Source: Alphaproteobacteria bacterium (GTDB taxonomy: Bacteria; Pseudomonadota; Alphaproteobacteria; UBA6615). Taken from it: DNA of 49,982 nucleotides. The DNA lies in contig JABDJY010000487.1 in assembly GCA_013003285.1 (NCBI GenBank), positions 1-49,982 on the forward strand. Reading direction: 5' to 3'. The notes below the pieces were generated by a model. It worked only from the letters and a program-made list of their open reading frames with translations, searched no databases and was not told where the DNA came from. The position numbers and the translations under genes are program-made. Shown piece after piece: positions 42,197 to 49,982 of this stretch. The number at the start of each line of letters is the position of its first letter. Position 1 is the first letter of the stretch.

Positions 42197-43378
42197 CTAA
42201 ATCAGCGGCGTGGCCGGGTCGAGGCCGAAGGCGACCCGACCGTAGGTGGTGCCGGCGACGTCCCAGTTCAGCGCCACATGCCCGCCGATGGCGTGAATAT
42301 CGCGGAATTTACGCTGCATCTCATTGTCGAGAAATATGCTGTTAGCGCCGGCGGCGGTGAACAGCCGATCGATAGCGCGCCGGCACAGCGTGACCAAATA
42401 GGCTTGATCGCGGCGTCCGCGGGCGCGTTCCTGCACCGTCAGTTCCCGCCCGGCCCGCATGGCCGCCATTGCCTCGCGGCAATCGCGCAACATCAGCAAG
42501 CGGGCGCTGTCGATTTCGGTGGCGGCCTCGGCCACATGCATCTGCATGGTCGGCAATTCACTGATGGCGCCGGTGCGCATGCTGCGCCCGCCCAGGGTTT
42601 TGATATGTAGTGCCAGCAGGCTTTCCGCCACGCCGAGCGCCGGCGCAGCGAGCATGAACGGCACGGACCCGGTGCGGGGCAAACAAAACAACGGCGGTAC
42701 ATTGCGCTTCAGGCGTCCGGCCGAATCTTCGTTGGTCTCGACCATGGAAAATGTCCGGTGGTCCGGTACGAAGGCGTCTTCGATGACGAGATTTTTCGAC
42801 CCGGTGCCGGCCAGACCCATCACGTGCCAATTATCGTCGATGGTCACATCGGCGCGCGGCACCAGGCAGAACGAGGCTTCGACGCCATCGCCGCCGGGCT
42901 TCGGCAGCAGCGCCACCACCATCAACCAGTCGGCATGGTCACAGCCGCTCGACCAGCCCCAGGTGCCGCTAAGCTGCCAACCGCCGTCGGCCCGCTCGAC
43001 ATTTCCCGATGGCGTAAATCCGGCCGAGACCAGGGCGTCGGGATTGTCGCCCCATATGTCATCGGCGGCGCGGGGGTCGAACATGCCGATGGTGATGGCG
43101 TGGTCGTTATAGACGCCGCATACCCAGGCGGTGGAGGCACAGCCACGGGCCAGCCGGGAGACCGCTTCGACGGATTCATCCAGCGGTAATTCGCCGCCGC
43201 CAAGCCGGCGCGGTTGTCCCATGCGCAACAATCCGGCGTCGCGTAGGGCGGCGATGTTCTCGGCTGGTACCGACCGGGACGCTTCGGTTTCCGCCGCGCG
43301 AGCTTGAAGCGCCGGGACCAAGGCTTCGGCCGCCGCGATAGCGTCGGTGTCCGGCGTCTCTATGGCAGCGGTCGACAA
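42197..43378 (-). CDS. Acyl-CoA dehydrogenase-fold flavin-dependent monooxygenase (HsaA-like)
   Basis: 393 residues from TTG 43378; the next in-frame Met (in LLRMGQP) is about 50 codons in. The fold is acyl-CoA dehydrogenase-like, with the order seen in HsaA/HpaB-type group D monooxygenases: LRDAGLLRMGQPRRLGGGE, then LARGCASTAWVCGVYNDH, then SGTWGWSSGCDHADWLMV, and a C-terminal RDIHAIGGHVALNWD. The usual acyl-CoA dehydrogenase catalytic Glu region is not evident. Group D enzymes use reduced flavin from a separate reductase to hydroxylate phenolic rings; no reductase gene is nearby. The upstream extradiol-type dioxygenase would suit ring cleavage of the product. Confidence 0.8.
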   Translation of the reverse strand: MSTAAIETPDTDAIAAAEALVPALQARAAETEASRSVPAENIAALRDAGLLRMGQPRRLGGGELPLDESVEAVSRLARGCASTAWVCGVYNDHAITIGMFDPRAADDIWGDNPDALVSAGFTPSGNVERADGGWQLSGTWGWSSGCDHADWLMVVALLPKPGGDGVEASFCLVPRADVTIDDNWHVMGLAGTGSKNLVIEDAFVPDHRTFSMVETNEDSAGRLKRNVPPLFCLPRTGSVPFMLAAPALGVAESLLALHIKTLGGRSMRTGAISELPTMQMHVAEAATEIDSARLLMLRDCREAMAAMRAGRELTVQERARGRRDQAYLVTLCRRAIDRLFTAAGANSIFLDNEMQRKFRDIHAIGGHVALNWDVAGTTYGRVAFGLDPATPLI

Positions 43379-43401
43379 GGGCTCGCTCTCTTATCGCGCG
43401 G

Positions 43402-44337
43402 TTATGACGGCATACTGGCGGCGGGCGGTGTGCTCGGCTGGTCGGGATCGTCGATCGACCACAGGGCAAAGCCGGGGCTCTTGTCCCAGATGCGCGGCTC
43501 CCAATCGTCGTCCATGCAGTCCATGTCGGCGAAATATTCGGTATTGCCGCCACATGGATTGCGGAAATACCAATAGAGGTTTGACCCCAATATATGGCGG
43601 CCCGGGGTGGTGTCGGGCTCCCATCCCTGGCTTTTCATATAGGCGCCGCCCATCATAATTTCATCGAAATCACGCACCTCAAAGGCCGCGTGGTTGAACC
43701 CGGCGCCGCTTTCGCGTTGTAACAGGAACAGATTGTGATGGTCGCGGGAACCGGCGCAGCGCATGAAATCGCCACGGCCGACGGTGCTGTCCGACAGGCG
43801 GAAGCCCAACCGGTCGATATAGAACGATACGGCCCGATCGGCGCCCTCGGGCGCGATGTAGAAAACCACATGGCCGAGGCGCAGCGGTTGGGCCTGCGGG
43901 ATCGCGGCGACGGTGACGTTCAAGCGTTGGGCATTCTCATTCAAATTTACCTTCGGCATCTCCACCTTGACGTCGCCCGGCTGGCTGACGGCGAAGCCGA
44001 TGGAGAAACCACTCTCATCGACGGTGCTAATGCTGCCATCGGCGGCGCGCACCACGTCGCGATCTTTCGCCATCTCCGCGGCGATGGCCTCCAGATCGTC
44101 GGCTGAATCCACCCCCCAAACCGTTTGGCGCAAGGTCGATTTCTCGCCATCGGGTGCTGGCGGTAGCGACGGATCGTCCATGGGCAACAGGCGAATGGTT
44201 TGGCCAGTCGGGGTCCTGAAGAGCGCGCCGCTATCGCTGCGCTCGACCAATTCCAGTCCCCAATTTTCGTAATAGCGCGTGCCGGCCGCCAGATCGGCGA
44301 CCCCGTAAACCAGGGATTCGACGCGGTTGATCGGCAT
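43402..44337 (-). CDS. VOC-superfamily extradiol-type ring-cleavage dioxygenase
   Basis: 311 residues from ATG 44337; the longer frame to 44400 is not needed. Two glyoxalase/VOC modules are present. The C-terminal module has the full type-I extradiol Fe(II) triad: H156 (LGHVVFY), H216 (GFNHAAFEV) and E267 (GNTEYFADMD). The second His is followed by the usual catalytic region. Enzymes of this fold (BphC, HsaC, catechol 2,3-dioxygenases) cleave catechols next to the hydroxyls. It is the first gene of a - strand run with the HsaA-like monooxygenase and DUF1194 protein. Substrate unknown. Confidence 0.85.
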   Translation of the reverse strand: MPINRVESLVYGVADLAAGTRYYENWGLELVERSDSGALFRTPTGQTIRLLPMDDPSLPPAPDGEKSTLRQTVWGVDSADDLEAIAAEMAKDRDVVRAADGSISTVDESGFSIGFAVSQPGDVKVEMPKVNLNENAQRLNVTVAAIPQAQPLRLGHVVFYIAPEGADRAVSFYIDRLGFRLSDSTVGRGDFMRCAGSRDHHNLFLLQRESGAGFNHAAFEVRDFDEIMMGGAYMKSQGWEPDTTPGRHILGSNLYWYFRNPCGGNTEYFADMDCMDDDWEPRIWDKSPGFALWSIDDPDQPSTPPAASMPS

Positions 44338-44446
44338 GGTGCTTACCCTTTCCGGTGATGGTCTATCGATGCCGGCGCCAACACCGCGCCCGCGTTGCAT
44401 CGATTATGGCAAATCAGCGGCCCGCAGACACGCGCAAAAATAGTAA

Positions 44447-44467
44447 CCCTCTCCGAGCGGGAGAGGG
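44447..44467 (-). terminator. Hairpin downstream of chvG (repeat copy 2)
   Basis: CCCTCTCC / GGAGAGGG form a perfect eight-pair stem with a five-base loop, 30 bases after the chvG stop. On the - strand it is followed by TTACTATTTTTG. It is a likely terminator, and a near-copy of the hairpin at 35052-35072. Confidence 0.6.
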
Positions 44468-44496
44468 TGGAGAGCGCTACCCGTTATCGGTGTTTG

Positions 44497-46137
44497 CTAA
44501 TCGCGAAGGCCAGCGGGGAGTTCGATGACAAACCGGGCACCGCAGATCATGCCGTCGGCGCGGCGGCGATTTTCGGCCCAGATGCGGCCGTCCGCCGCTT
44601 CCACGATCTGCCGCGAGATACTGAGGCCCAGGCCGGAATGGGTGCCGAATTTCTCACCCTTGCCGTCCGGACCTTCGATCGGCCGGTCGGAATAAAAGCG
44701 CTCGAAAATGGATTCGAGATTTTCCTGCCGGATGCCGGGGCCGTCATCTTCGATCGTTATCAGGACGATATCACCATCGCGATTATTGACCCGCTCGGCG
44801 CGCACGGTGATCTTGCCATCGGCCGGGCTGAACGACATGGCGTTGGCAATGATATTGCGGAACACCTGGCCGAGCCGGCTTTCCGATGCGCAGACGGTTA
44901 GGTCCGCACCCTCCTCCAAATGCCAGTCGATGGTGGCGCGGTCGCTCGACGCGATGCTGCGCTCAATATCGGTAAGCGCCGCCAACACCTGACGTATGTC
45001 GATCGGCGTCGGCACATCGCGGCTGAGTTCGGCATCCAGCCGCGAGGCGTCGGATATGTCGCTGATCAACCGGTCGAGCCGATGCACATCATCGACGATG
45101 ATCGACATGAGTCGCTTCTGCTGTTCCGGATCGTCGATCCGCGCGACGGTTTCCACCGCGCTGCGCAGCGAGGTCAGCGGGTTCTTGATTTCATGAGCGA
45201 CGTCGGCGGCGAACCGCTCGATCGCATCCATGCGCTGCCAAAGCGCCTCGGTCATGCCGCGTAGGTCGCGGCTCAACTCGCCGATTTCATCGCGCCGGCC
45301 AGTAAAATCGGGGATCACCGCATGGCGGCCGCGGCCGGTGCGAACCCGTTCGGCCGCCGCGGCCAGCCGGTTAATCGGCCGCGCGATGGTGCCGGCAAGA
45401 TAAAGCGACAGCAATACGGTCACGCCCAGGGCGACCGCGAACACTTGCAGAATATCGAGGCGAATGGCCCGCATGGCTTTTTCGACCTCGGCACCGCTGG
45501 TGGTCAGCATCAGCGCGCCGACCACTTGGCGGTAGCGCTGCACCGGCACGGCGACCGAGATCACCATGCCGCCAGTCTCATGGCGCCGGACGGCGGCGGC
45601 TTGGCCGCCGAACAATGCGCGCTGAACCTCGACATAGCTATTGGCGTTCGATGGGCTGGCCTCTTCATAGAGCGGCAGCTCGCTCTGGCCCGGTAACCAG
45701 TTGAGCAGGGCGGTGGTCTTCGCTTCGATCCAGTCGCCGATCCCGATTTCGCTTTCCGGCGGCGGCAATTCCTGCACCTGCACGAACCCGCGCGACAGGG
45801 TGACATATTGGGTGTCGGCCACCAGCACGCCGGTATTCACGAACAATCGAGCGCGGGTGTTGGTGGGGTCGGTCAAGCGGCGCAGCATCAGATTGGCCCG
45901 CACCGGTTCGATGCGCTGCCCGATGCCCGGCGATATGCCGACCGCGCCGGCCCCGACGGCGCCGGCGAAGACCTCGCCCTGGGTGCGCAGAGCGGCGATT
46001 TCGGAATCGATCAGGCTTTGCTGATATTGGTCGAGGAAGAAGAAGCTGCCAATGGGCACGATCAGGACCAGCAGGTTGATCGCCAGAATGCGCCGGGTGA
46101 GCGAGGTGGACGCACGCCGTTGCGCCAGCCACAACAA
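44497..46137 (-). CDS. chvG: Sensor histidine kinase ChvG
   Basis: Membrane sensor of the ChvG-ChvI acid/envelope-stress system of alphaproteobacteria. From TTG 46137 it has 546 residues: a first membrane helix (ILAINLLVLIVPIGSFFFL), a periplasmic domain of about 200 residues, a second helix (VFAVALGVTVLLSLYLAG), HAMP, the H-box FAADVAHEIKNPLTSLRSA and HATPase boxes IIANAMSFSPADG, EDDGPGI and GTHSGLGLSISRQI. The frame stays open upstream to the chvI stop and encodes a basic cytoplasmic N-terminus. CTG 46263, eight bases after GGGGGAG, would give 588 residues and a 29-base gap to chvI. I list the conservative TTG start. Confidence 0.92.
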   Translation of the reverse strand: MLWLAQRRASTSLTRRILAINLLVLIVPIGSFFFLDQYQQSLIDSEIAALRTQGEVFAGAVGAGAVGISPGIGQRIEPVRANLMLRRLTDPTNTRARLFVNTGVLVADTQYVTLSRGFVQVQELPPPESEIGIGDWIEAKTTALLNWLPGQSELPLYEEASPSNANSYVEVQRALFGGQAAAVRRHETGGMVISVAVPVQRYRQVVGALMLTTSGAEVEKAMRAIRLDILQVFAVALGVTVLLSLYLAGTIARPINRLAAAAERVRTGRGRHAVIPDFTGRRDEIGELSRDLRGMTEALWQRMDAIERFAADVAHEIKNPLTSLRSAVETVARIDDPEQQKRLMSIIVDDVHRLDRLISDISDASRLDAELSRDVPTPIDIRQVLAALTDIERSIASSDRATIDWHLEEGADLTVCASESRLGQVFRNIIANAMSFSPADGKITVRAERVNNRDGDIVLITIEDDGPGIRQENLESIFERFYSDRPIEGPDGKGEKFGTHSGLGLSISRQIVEAADGRIWAENRRRADGMICGARFVIELPAGLRD

Positions 46138-46292
46138 TAACCACCGCGACCGCCGGAACGCACGCCGGCCCGCTTTGGCTGCCTTGCTGTGTTCCGGCGC
46201 CGGTTTTCTGGCCGTCGTTTCCGCCAGGTCGGTGTCGTGTTCGTATCCGGTACGGGCGTCCAGTGTTTCGACTCCCCCAAGAATGGCGTGGG

Positions 46293-47000
46293 TTAGCTTT
46301 CCTTGTAGCGGTAGCCAATGCCGTACAAGGTCTCGATCTGGGCAAACTCTGTGTCTACCTCTTTAAACTTTTTGCGCAGGCGCTTTATGTGGCTGTCGAT
46401 GGTGCGGTCATCCACATAGATGCTGTCGCCATAAGCCGCATCCATCAATTGATCGCGGCTCTTCACATGGCCCGGTCGCTGCGCCAGCGCCTGCAGGATC
46501 AGGAACTCGGTCACCGTCAGGGCAACTTCGCGTTCGCGCCACATGCAGCGATGGCGATTGGGGTCGAGCACCAACCCGGTGCGGCGGATGATTTTGCCAT
46601 CGCCGTCTTCGGTTGTCGCCTCGCCGTCGCCGTCGGCGTCGCCGCGGCGCAATACGGCGCGGATGCGTTCGATCAGCAATCGCTGCGAGAACGGCTTGGT
46701 GATGTAATCGTCGGCGCCCATGCGCAGGCCAATCACTTCGTCGATTTCGTCGTCCTTCGAGGTGAGGAAGATCACCGGCACGCCCGAGTCCTTGCGCAAG
46801 CGCCCGAGCAGTTCCATGCCATCCATGCGCGGCATCTTTATATCCAGGACCGCGAGATCGACCGGCTGGGCGGCGAGACCGCGCAGCGCTTCATCGCCAT
46901 CGGCGTAAGTGTCCACCTTGAACCCTTCGGCCTCCAGGGCGATTGACACCGAGGTCAGAATGTTACGGTCATCGTCGACCAACGCTATTGTCTGCGCCAT
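46293..47000 (-). CDS. chvI: Response regulator ChvI
   Basis: 235 residues from ATG 47000 (AAGGA upstream; ATG 47030 is a weaker alternative). The receiver domain starts IALVDDDRNILTSV, with the acidic pair, the phospho-Asp in LAVLDIKMPRMDG and the Lys in YITKPFSQ. The C-terminal OmpR-type winged helix has LTVTEFLILQALAQRPGHV, VDDRTIDSHIKRLRKKF and the end LYGIGYRYKES. It is the partner of ChvG just downstream. ChvI controls envelope, acid-stress and symbiosis genes in rhizobia and Caulobacter (literature). The in-frame extension to 47408 crosses the promoter region and the divergent SCO gene and is rejected. Confidence 0.95.
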   Translation of the reverse strand: MAQTIALVDDDRNILTSVSIALEAEGFKVDTYADGDEALRGLAAQPVDLAVLDIKMPRMDGMELLGRLRKDSGVPVIFLTSKDDEIDEVIGLRMGADDYITKPFSQRLLIERIRAVLRRGDADGDGEATTEDGDGKIIRRTGLVLDPNRHRCMWREREVALTVTEFLILQALAQRPGHVKSRDQLMDAAYGDSIYVDDRTIDSHIKRLRKKFKEVDTEFAQIETLYGIGYRYKES

Positions 47001-47096
47001 CGGAATTTCCTTACTAAACGTTTGCAGCATGTTGGTGCCTCCTAAGCCAGGATCACCGTGCTGCCTTATTATGGCGGATTTACGACTGGATTTGGG

Positions 47097-47128
47097 CCAT
47101 GATCGACCATAATTCAATGGTATCACGG
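47097..47128. promoter_or_regulatory. Nested inverted repeat between chvI and the SCO gene
   Basis: CCATGAT (47097-47103) faces ATCACGG (47122-47128) with one mismatch, and inside it CCAT (47107-47110) faces ATGG (47117-47120) around AATTCA. It lies 97 bases upstream of chvI and 115 bases upstream of the divergent SCO start, so it could be a shared regulator site or a leader hairpin. Nothing else was recognised in this 243-base gap. Confidence 0.35.
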
Positions 47129-47243
47129 GTTTGATAGTGTTGCATGCTTCACGATTTTGCCGCAGAAACCCACGGAAAAGTGAGTTATCTGCGACCGTGC
47201 GACACATTGCTGGTTGGCGGCGGAGGGCGTTAAGTCTCGATCC

Positions 47244-47858
47244 ATGAAGAAATCGACACGCATCGGCATACTCCTCGCCATCGTGGTTGTCGCGGTTATC
47301 GCCGGGATGGCCCAATGGTTGGTCATCCGCAACGATGACATCACCCAGAACGCTAACGGGTTGGTCACCAGCGTTGAGATCGGTGGGCCGTTTTCGCTGA
47401 CCGATCACACCGGGCGGCAGGTCACCGAGAAAGATTATCTGGGCAACTTCACCTTGGTCTTTTTCGGCTATACGTTTTGCCCGGATATCTGTCCCACCGA
47501 GTTGGGCGACATCGCGCTGGCCCTCGATGAGTTGGGTGATCTATCGCTGGCCGTGACGCCGGTGATGATTTCCATCGACCCGGAGCGCGACACGCCGCCG
47601 GTCCTGGCTGAGTATGTCTCCCTATTCCACGAGCGTCTGGTCGGACTGACCGGCACGGCGGAGCAGATCAAGGACGTCGCGGATGCCTATCGTATTTTCT
47701 TCCGGCGTGTCGACGATCCGGATTATTCGTACTATTTGATGGATCACACCTCGTTCGTTTATCTGCTCAACCCTGAGGGCGATGTGGTGTCGTTGCTGCG
47801 CTATGGCACGCCGCCGGAAGAGATGGCGTCGTTGATCCGCCGGCAGCTGCGCAGTTAG
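47244..47858 (+). CDS. SCO1/SenC-family copper chaperone
   Basis: 204 residues from ATG 47244; an in-frame start at 47214 lacks support. One N-terminal membrane helix (IGILLAIVVVAVIAGMAQWLV) anchors a periplasmic thioredoxin-fold domain. The copper ligands are C79 and C83 in TFCPDICP and H168 in MDHTSFVYL, the full SCO set. These proteins deliver copper to the CuA site of cytochrome c oxidase. It is followed 15 bases later by a PCuAC protein, a known partnership. No oxidase subunit genes are in the window. It is divergent from chvI. Confidence 0.93.
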   Translation: MKKSTRIGILLAIVVVAVIAGMAQWLVIRNDDITQNANGLVTSVEIGGPFSLTDHTGRQVTEKDYLGNFTLVFFGYTFCPDICPTELGDIALALDELGDLSLAVTPVMISIDPERDTPPVLAEYVSLFHERLVGLTGTAEQIKDVADAYRIFFRRVDDPDYSYYLMDHTSFVYLLNPEGDVVSLLRYGTPPEEMASLIRRQLRS

Positions 47859-47873
47859 GACCAGGTGATATTA

Positions 47874-48392
47874 ATGCCGCTTTTCAGAAAATTTACCGCG
47901 ATAGTATTTCTCGCCCTTTTAGCTGGTAGCGCGGCGCAGGCCGATAATGATGTCCAGGGCGAACTGACAATCGTCCACCCCTGGTCGCGTGCGACCGCGC
48001 CGTCGCAAAAGGCTGGTGGCGTTTTCCTGAAAATCCAGAATGCCGGCGATCAGCCAGATCGCCTGATCGCAATCGAATCTGAGATGGCCGATGTGGCTTC
48101 CCTGCACACCACGATTCGCGATGGCGACGTTATGAAGATGCGGCCGGTGAAAGAGGGCATTATTGTGCCGGCGAAGGGCGAAGCCGAGCTGGCGCCAGGC
48201 GGACAGCATATCATGCTGATCGGTCTGCGCGAGCGATTGGTCAAGCAAACGACGTTTCCGCTGACGTTGATTTTTGAACGTGCCGGACGCGTTGAAATTG
48301 TCGCTTCCGTTGAGGCCGCTGGCGCGCGCGCGCCTTCAGGTGCGGTTGGCGATCACGGCCAGCACGGCGCGGCGGCCGGCCCGGCAAAATAG
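47874..48392 (+). CDS. PCu(A)C-type periplasmic copper chaperone
   Basis: 172 residues from ATG 47874 (GTG 47865 possible). The signal peptide is FTAIVFLALLAGSAAQA. The mature cupredoxin-like domain starts IVHPWSRATAPSQKAGGVF. The copper site is of the form H...M...HxM: H78 (SLHTT), M87/M89 (DVMKMRPV) and H112/M114 (GGQHIML); the optional Met after the first His is Thr. The tail is Ala/Gly/His-rich (GDHGQHGAAAG) and may bind further metal. PCuAC passes Cu(I) to SCO and CuA sites, which matches the upstream gene. Confidence 0.92.
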   Translation: MPLFRKFTAIVFLALLAGSAAQADNDVQGELTIVHPWSRATAPSQKAGGVFLKIQNAGDQPDRLIAIESEMADVASLHTTIRDGDVMKMRPVKEGIIVPAKGEAELAPGGQHIMLIGLRERLVKQTTFPLTLIFERAGRVEIVASVEAAGARAPSGAVGDHGQHGAAAGPAK

Positions 48393-48452
48393 CGAATTAT
48401 CGCTTTAGAACGGTTCAATCTTGCCGGCGTCTGCTTTAGTGTCTGCGCCGCT

Positions 48453-49181
48453 ATGACCATAGACGATAGAGATAAAGAGCCGGGCCGGGTCGCGCGCCGG
48501 CTGATCCGCACCATACGCCAAGCCACGCTGGCGACCCTGGATGTCGAAACCGGCGGCGGACCCTATGCCAGCCTCGCCTTGACCGCGTGCGGTCATGACG
48601 CCTCGCCATTGTTGCTGTTGTCCGATTTGGCCCGCCATAGCCGCAACATCGCGGCCGACGACCGGGTGTCCTTGCTGTTTGCCAAGTCCACCCGCGACGC
48701 CATTGCCTTGGGAAGGGCCTCGGTGGTGGGTCGGGCCGAACTGTGTGACGACCCCCTGCTGCGCAACCGCTTTTTGGCGCGACACGCGGGCGCCCAATCT
48801 TTTTCCCAGTTCAGCGATTTTCGTCTGTACCGCTTGGCTGTCGAGAGCGTCCACTTTGTCGGTGGTTTCGGCAATATCCACACCCTTGAGGGCGACGCGG
48901 TGATGTTCGATACCGCGGGGTCGGCGGAATTGGCGGCCTCGGAGGCCGATATCATCGACCATATGAACAGCGACCATACCGAGTCCGTGAACCTCTATGC
49001 GCATAATCTGATCGGCCGCCCTGGCATGGACTGGCGGTTGACCGGCGTTGATCCGGAGGGGATCGATCTGGGCCGCAATGACGCCGATGCGCGGCTGGAT
49101 TTCGATCAGCCGATCCACAGCGCCGAAGAAGCCCGCGCCGCCTTGGTCAAGCTCGCCCACGCGGCGCGCGGCGAAACCTAA
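48453..49181 (+). CDS. HugZ-like pyridoxamine 5'-phosphate oxidase-fold protein with DUF2470 domain
   Basis: 242 residues. The N-terminal split-barrel (FMN-binding-like) domain shows IRQATLATLDVETGGGPYAS, then LLLLSDLARHSRNIAADDR and RASVVGRAELCDD. The C-terminal DUF2470 domain shows EADIIDHMNSDHTESVNLYA, a His-rich helix. This domain order is that of the HugZ/HutZ heme-utilisation family, some of which degrade or bind heme; many alphaproteobacterial members are uncharacterised. It stands after the copper-chaperone pair with a 60-base gap, so a shared transcript is possible but not evident. Confidence 0.88.
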   Translation: MTIDDRDKEPGRVARRLIRTIRQATLATLDVETGGGPYASLALTACGHDASPLLLLSDLARHSRNIAADDRVSLLFAKSTRDAIALGRASVVGRAELCDDPLLRNRFLARHAGAQSFSQFSDFRLYRLAVESVHFVGGFGNIHTLEGDAVMFDTAGSAELAASEADIIDHMNSDHTESVNLYAHNLIGRPGMDWRLTGVDPEGIDLGRNDADARLDFDQPIHSAEEARAALVKLAHAARGET

Positions 49182-49311
49182 ATTCGACGCCGACCGTCCA
49201 TGATTTCGCCGGCGCCGGCCATTCGCCCTATTGGGAGGACCGCCGACGGATTTAACCAGCTGATGTCTATCTGGCTCGCTGAGTCCGTTTACAGGACCTG
49301 GCGGCTTGAGC

Positions 49312-49982
49312 TCACACCATGAATTTGATGTCCGAGGCGAAGGTCGGATAGGCGTAGACCATGTCGGTCAGGGCTGCTGTCCCCAGATCGTATTTCATTG
49401 CCATGGCGAACAGATGGATGATTTCTTCTGCACCGTGGCCGACAATATGGGCGCCCAGGATGGCGTTGGTCTCGTCCTCGACCAGGACTTTCGAGAAAGA
49501 AACGGTCTCGGCGTGGGTCATCGACGAGCGCCAGCCCGACATATCGCCGCCTTTAACCTGGAATGACTTGCCGGCAGCGCTCGCCTCTTCTTCGGTCATG
49601 CCGATGGTGGCCAGCGCCGGCACCGTATAGACATTGGCCGGGATGTGGCCGTAGGCCGGTTTCTGGCCGCCGCCATTGAGGATGTTGTTGCCGACGATGC
49701 GCCCTTCATAAGTGGCGATAGGCGATAATTGCCCGCTGCCGCCGATGGCATCGCCGGCGGCCCAGACATGGGGGTTCGACGTGCTCTGCAACTGGTCGGT
49801 CACTGACAGCGACAGCCCGTCATGGGCGACACCGCCGGCGGTGAGATCGAGATCGGCCACATCGGGAACCCGGCCGGCGCCGTTGGCGACCCGGTCGGCC
49901 TCGATGCTTTGTTGCTTGCCGTCATGGGTGAAGTTGACCTGCAATGAATTGCCGGCGGCGGTGACCTCGTCGACGGTGACGC
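49312..49982 (-). CDS. Pyridine nucleotide-disulfide oxidoreductase (dihydrolipoyl dehydrogenase-like), C-terminal part
   Basis: The frame is open to the window edge, so the N-terminus with FAD motif and redox Cys pair is missing; about 223 residues are visible. Present are the second FAD motif VWAAGDAIGG, preceded by NGAGRVPDVADLDL, and the dimerisation domain from IPANVYTVPALATIGMTEEE through GAHIVGHGAEEIIHLFAMAM. The end is YAYPTFASDIKFMV. The His of the His-Pro dyad used by dihydrolipoyl dehydrogenase and glutathione reductase is Tyr here, so the enzyme is likely a divergent member with another electron acceptor. A mercuric- or glutathione-reductase-like role cannot be excluded. Confidence 0.85.
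   Translation of the reverse strand, partial: VTVDEVTAAGNSLQVNFTHDGKQQSIEADRVANGAGRVPDVADLDLTAGGVAHDGLSLSVTDQLQSTSNPHVWAAGDAIGGSGQLSPIATYEGRIVGNNILNGGGQKPAYGHIPANVYTVPALATIGMTEEEASAAGKSFQVKGGDMSGWRSSMTHAETVSFSKVLVEDETNAILGAHIVGHGAEEIIHLFAMAMKYDLGTAALTDMVYAYPTFASDIKFMV

Noticed and set aside
47001..47408. Long N-terminal extension of chvI (136 codons)
   Set aside because: It runs through the chvI/SCO promoter region and antisense to the SCO gene; the receiver domain starts exactly at ATG 47000.

Overview
The window looks like a chromosomal segment of an uncultured or little-studied GC-rich alphaproteobacterium, probably Rhodospirillales-like. Three things point there: the order lapA-pyrF-trpF-trpB-trpA-accD-folC, an addA-addB-tsaE-divL-ahcY block in which DivL carries the diagnostic Tyr in its H-box, and a ChvG/ChvI two-component pair. 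No rRNA, tRNA, CRISPR array, insertion sequence or phage gene was seen. No gap between genes exceeds about 300 bases. The largest are 28516-28787 (ahcY/porin), 31913-32172 (divergent promoters with an operator) and 47001-47243 (chvI/SCO, with a dyad).

Layout. 1-8190 is a tightly packed + strand biosynthetic run: LapA tail, ornithine cyclodeaminase-like, AGE-family epimerase, pyrF, trpF, trpB, trpA, accD, folC. 8248-17113 is accessory. It holds two paralogous redoxin/2OG-Fe(II) oxygenase fusions (the second frameshifted) around a Sel1 protein, a lysine-catabolic pair (a damaged ALDH7-type semialdehyde dehydrogenase and a lysine-6-dehydrogenase-like enzyme) and an SDR. A DUF2249/beta-propeller fusion and an aldo/keto reductase follow. 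17271-28515 (- strand) is core: trxA, addAB, tsaE, divL, ahcY. A porin and rapZ come next.

30899-41286 is the most interesting part: a catabolic and uptake locus with an ACMSD-type amidohydrolase, two Gfo/Idh/MocA dehydrogenases, a HutC-type GntR regulator, a beta-hydroxyacid dehydrogenase, a tripartite tricarboxylate transporter (TctB, TctA, TctC), a signal-less DctP-like protein and a duplicated alpha/beta-barrel protein. Three copies of a GTCTTATATAAGAC-like palindrome lie 77-96 nt upstream of start codons in this locus, which suggests a single local regulon controlled by the GntR protein. The substrate is unknown; a carboxylated sugar acid or ring-derived acid fits the enzyme set.

41359-44337 holds a DUF1194 protein, an HsaA-like flavin monooxygenase and an extradiol-type VOC dioxygenase. 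44497-49982 has chvG-chvI, a divergent copper-delivery pair (SCO, PCuAC), a HugZ-like protein and the C-terminal part of a pyridine nucleotide-disulfide oxidoreductase running off the end.

Three apparent lesions (an ATA start codon and two one-base deletions) cluster between 10.2 and 14.2 kb. They are either recent gene decay or assembly error.
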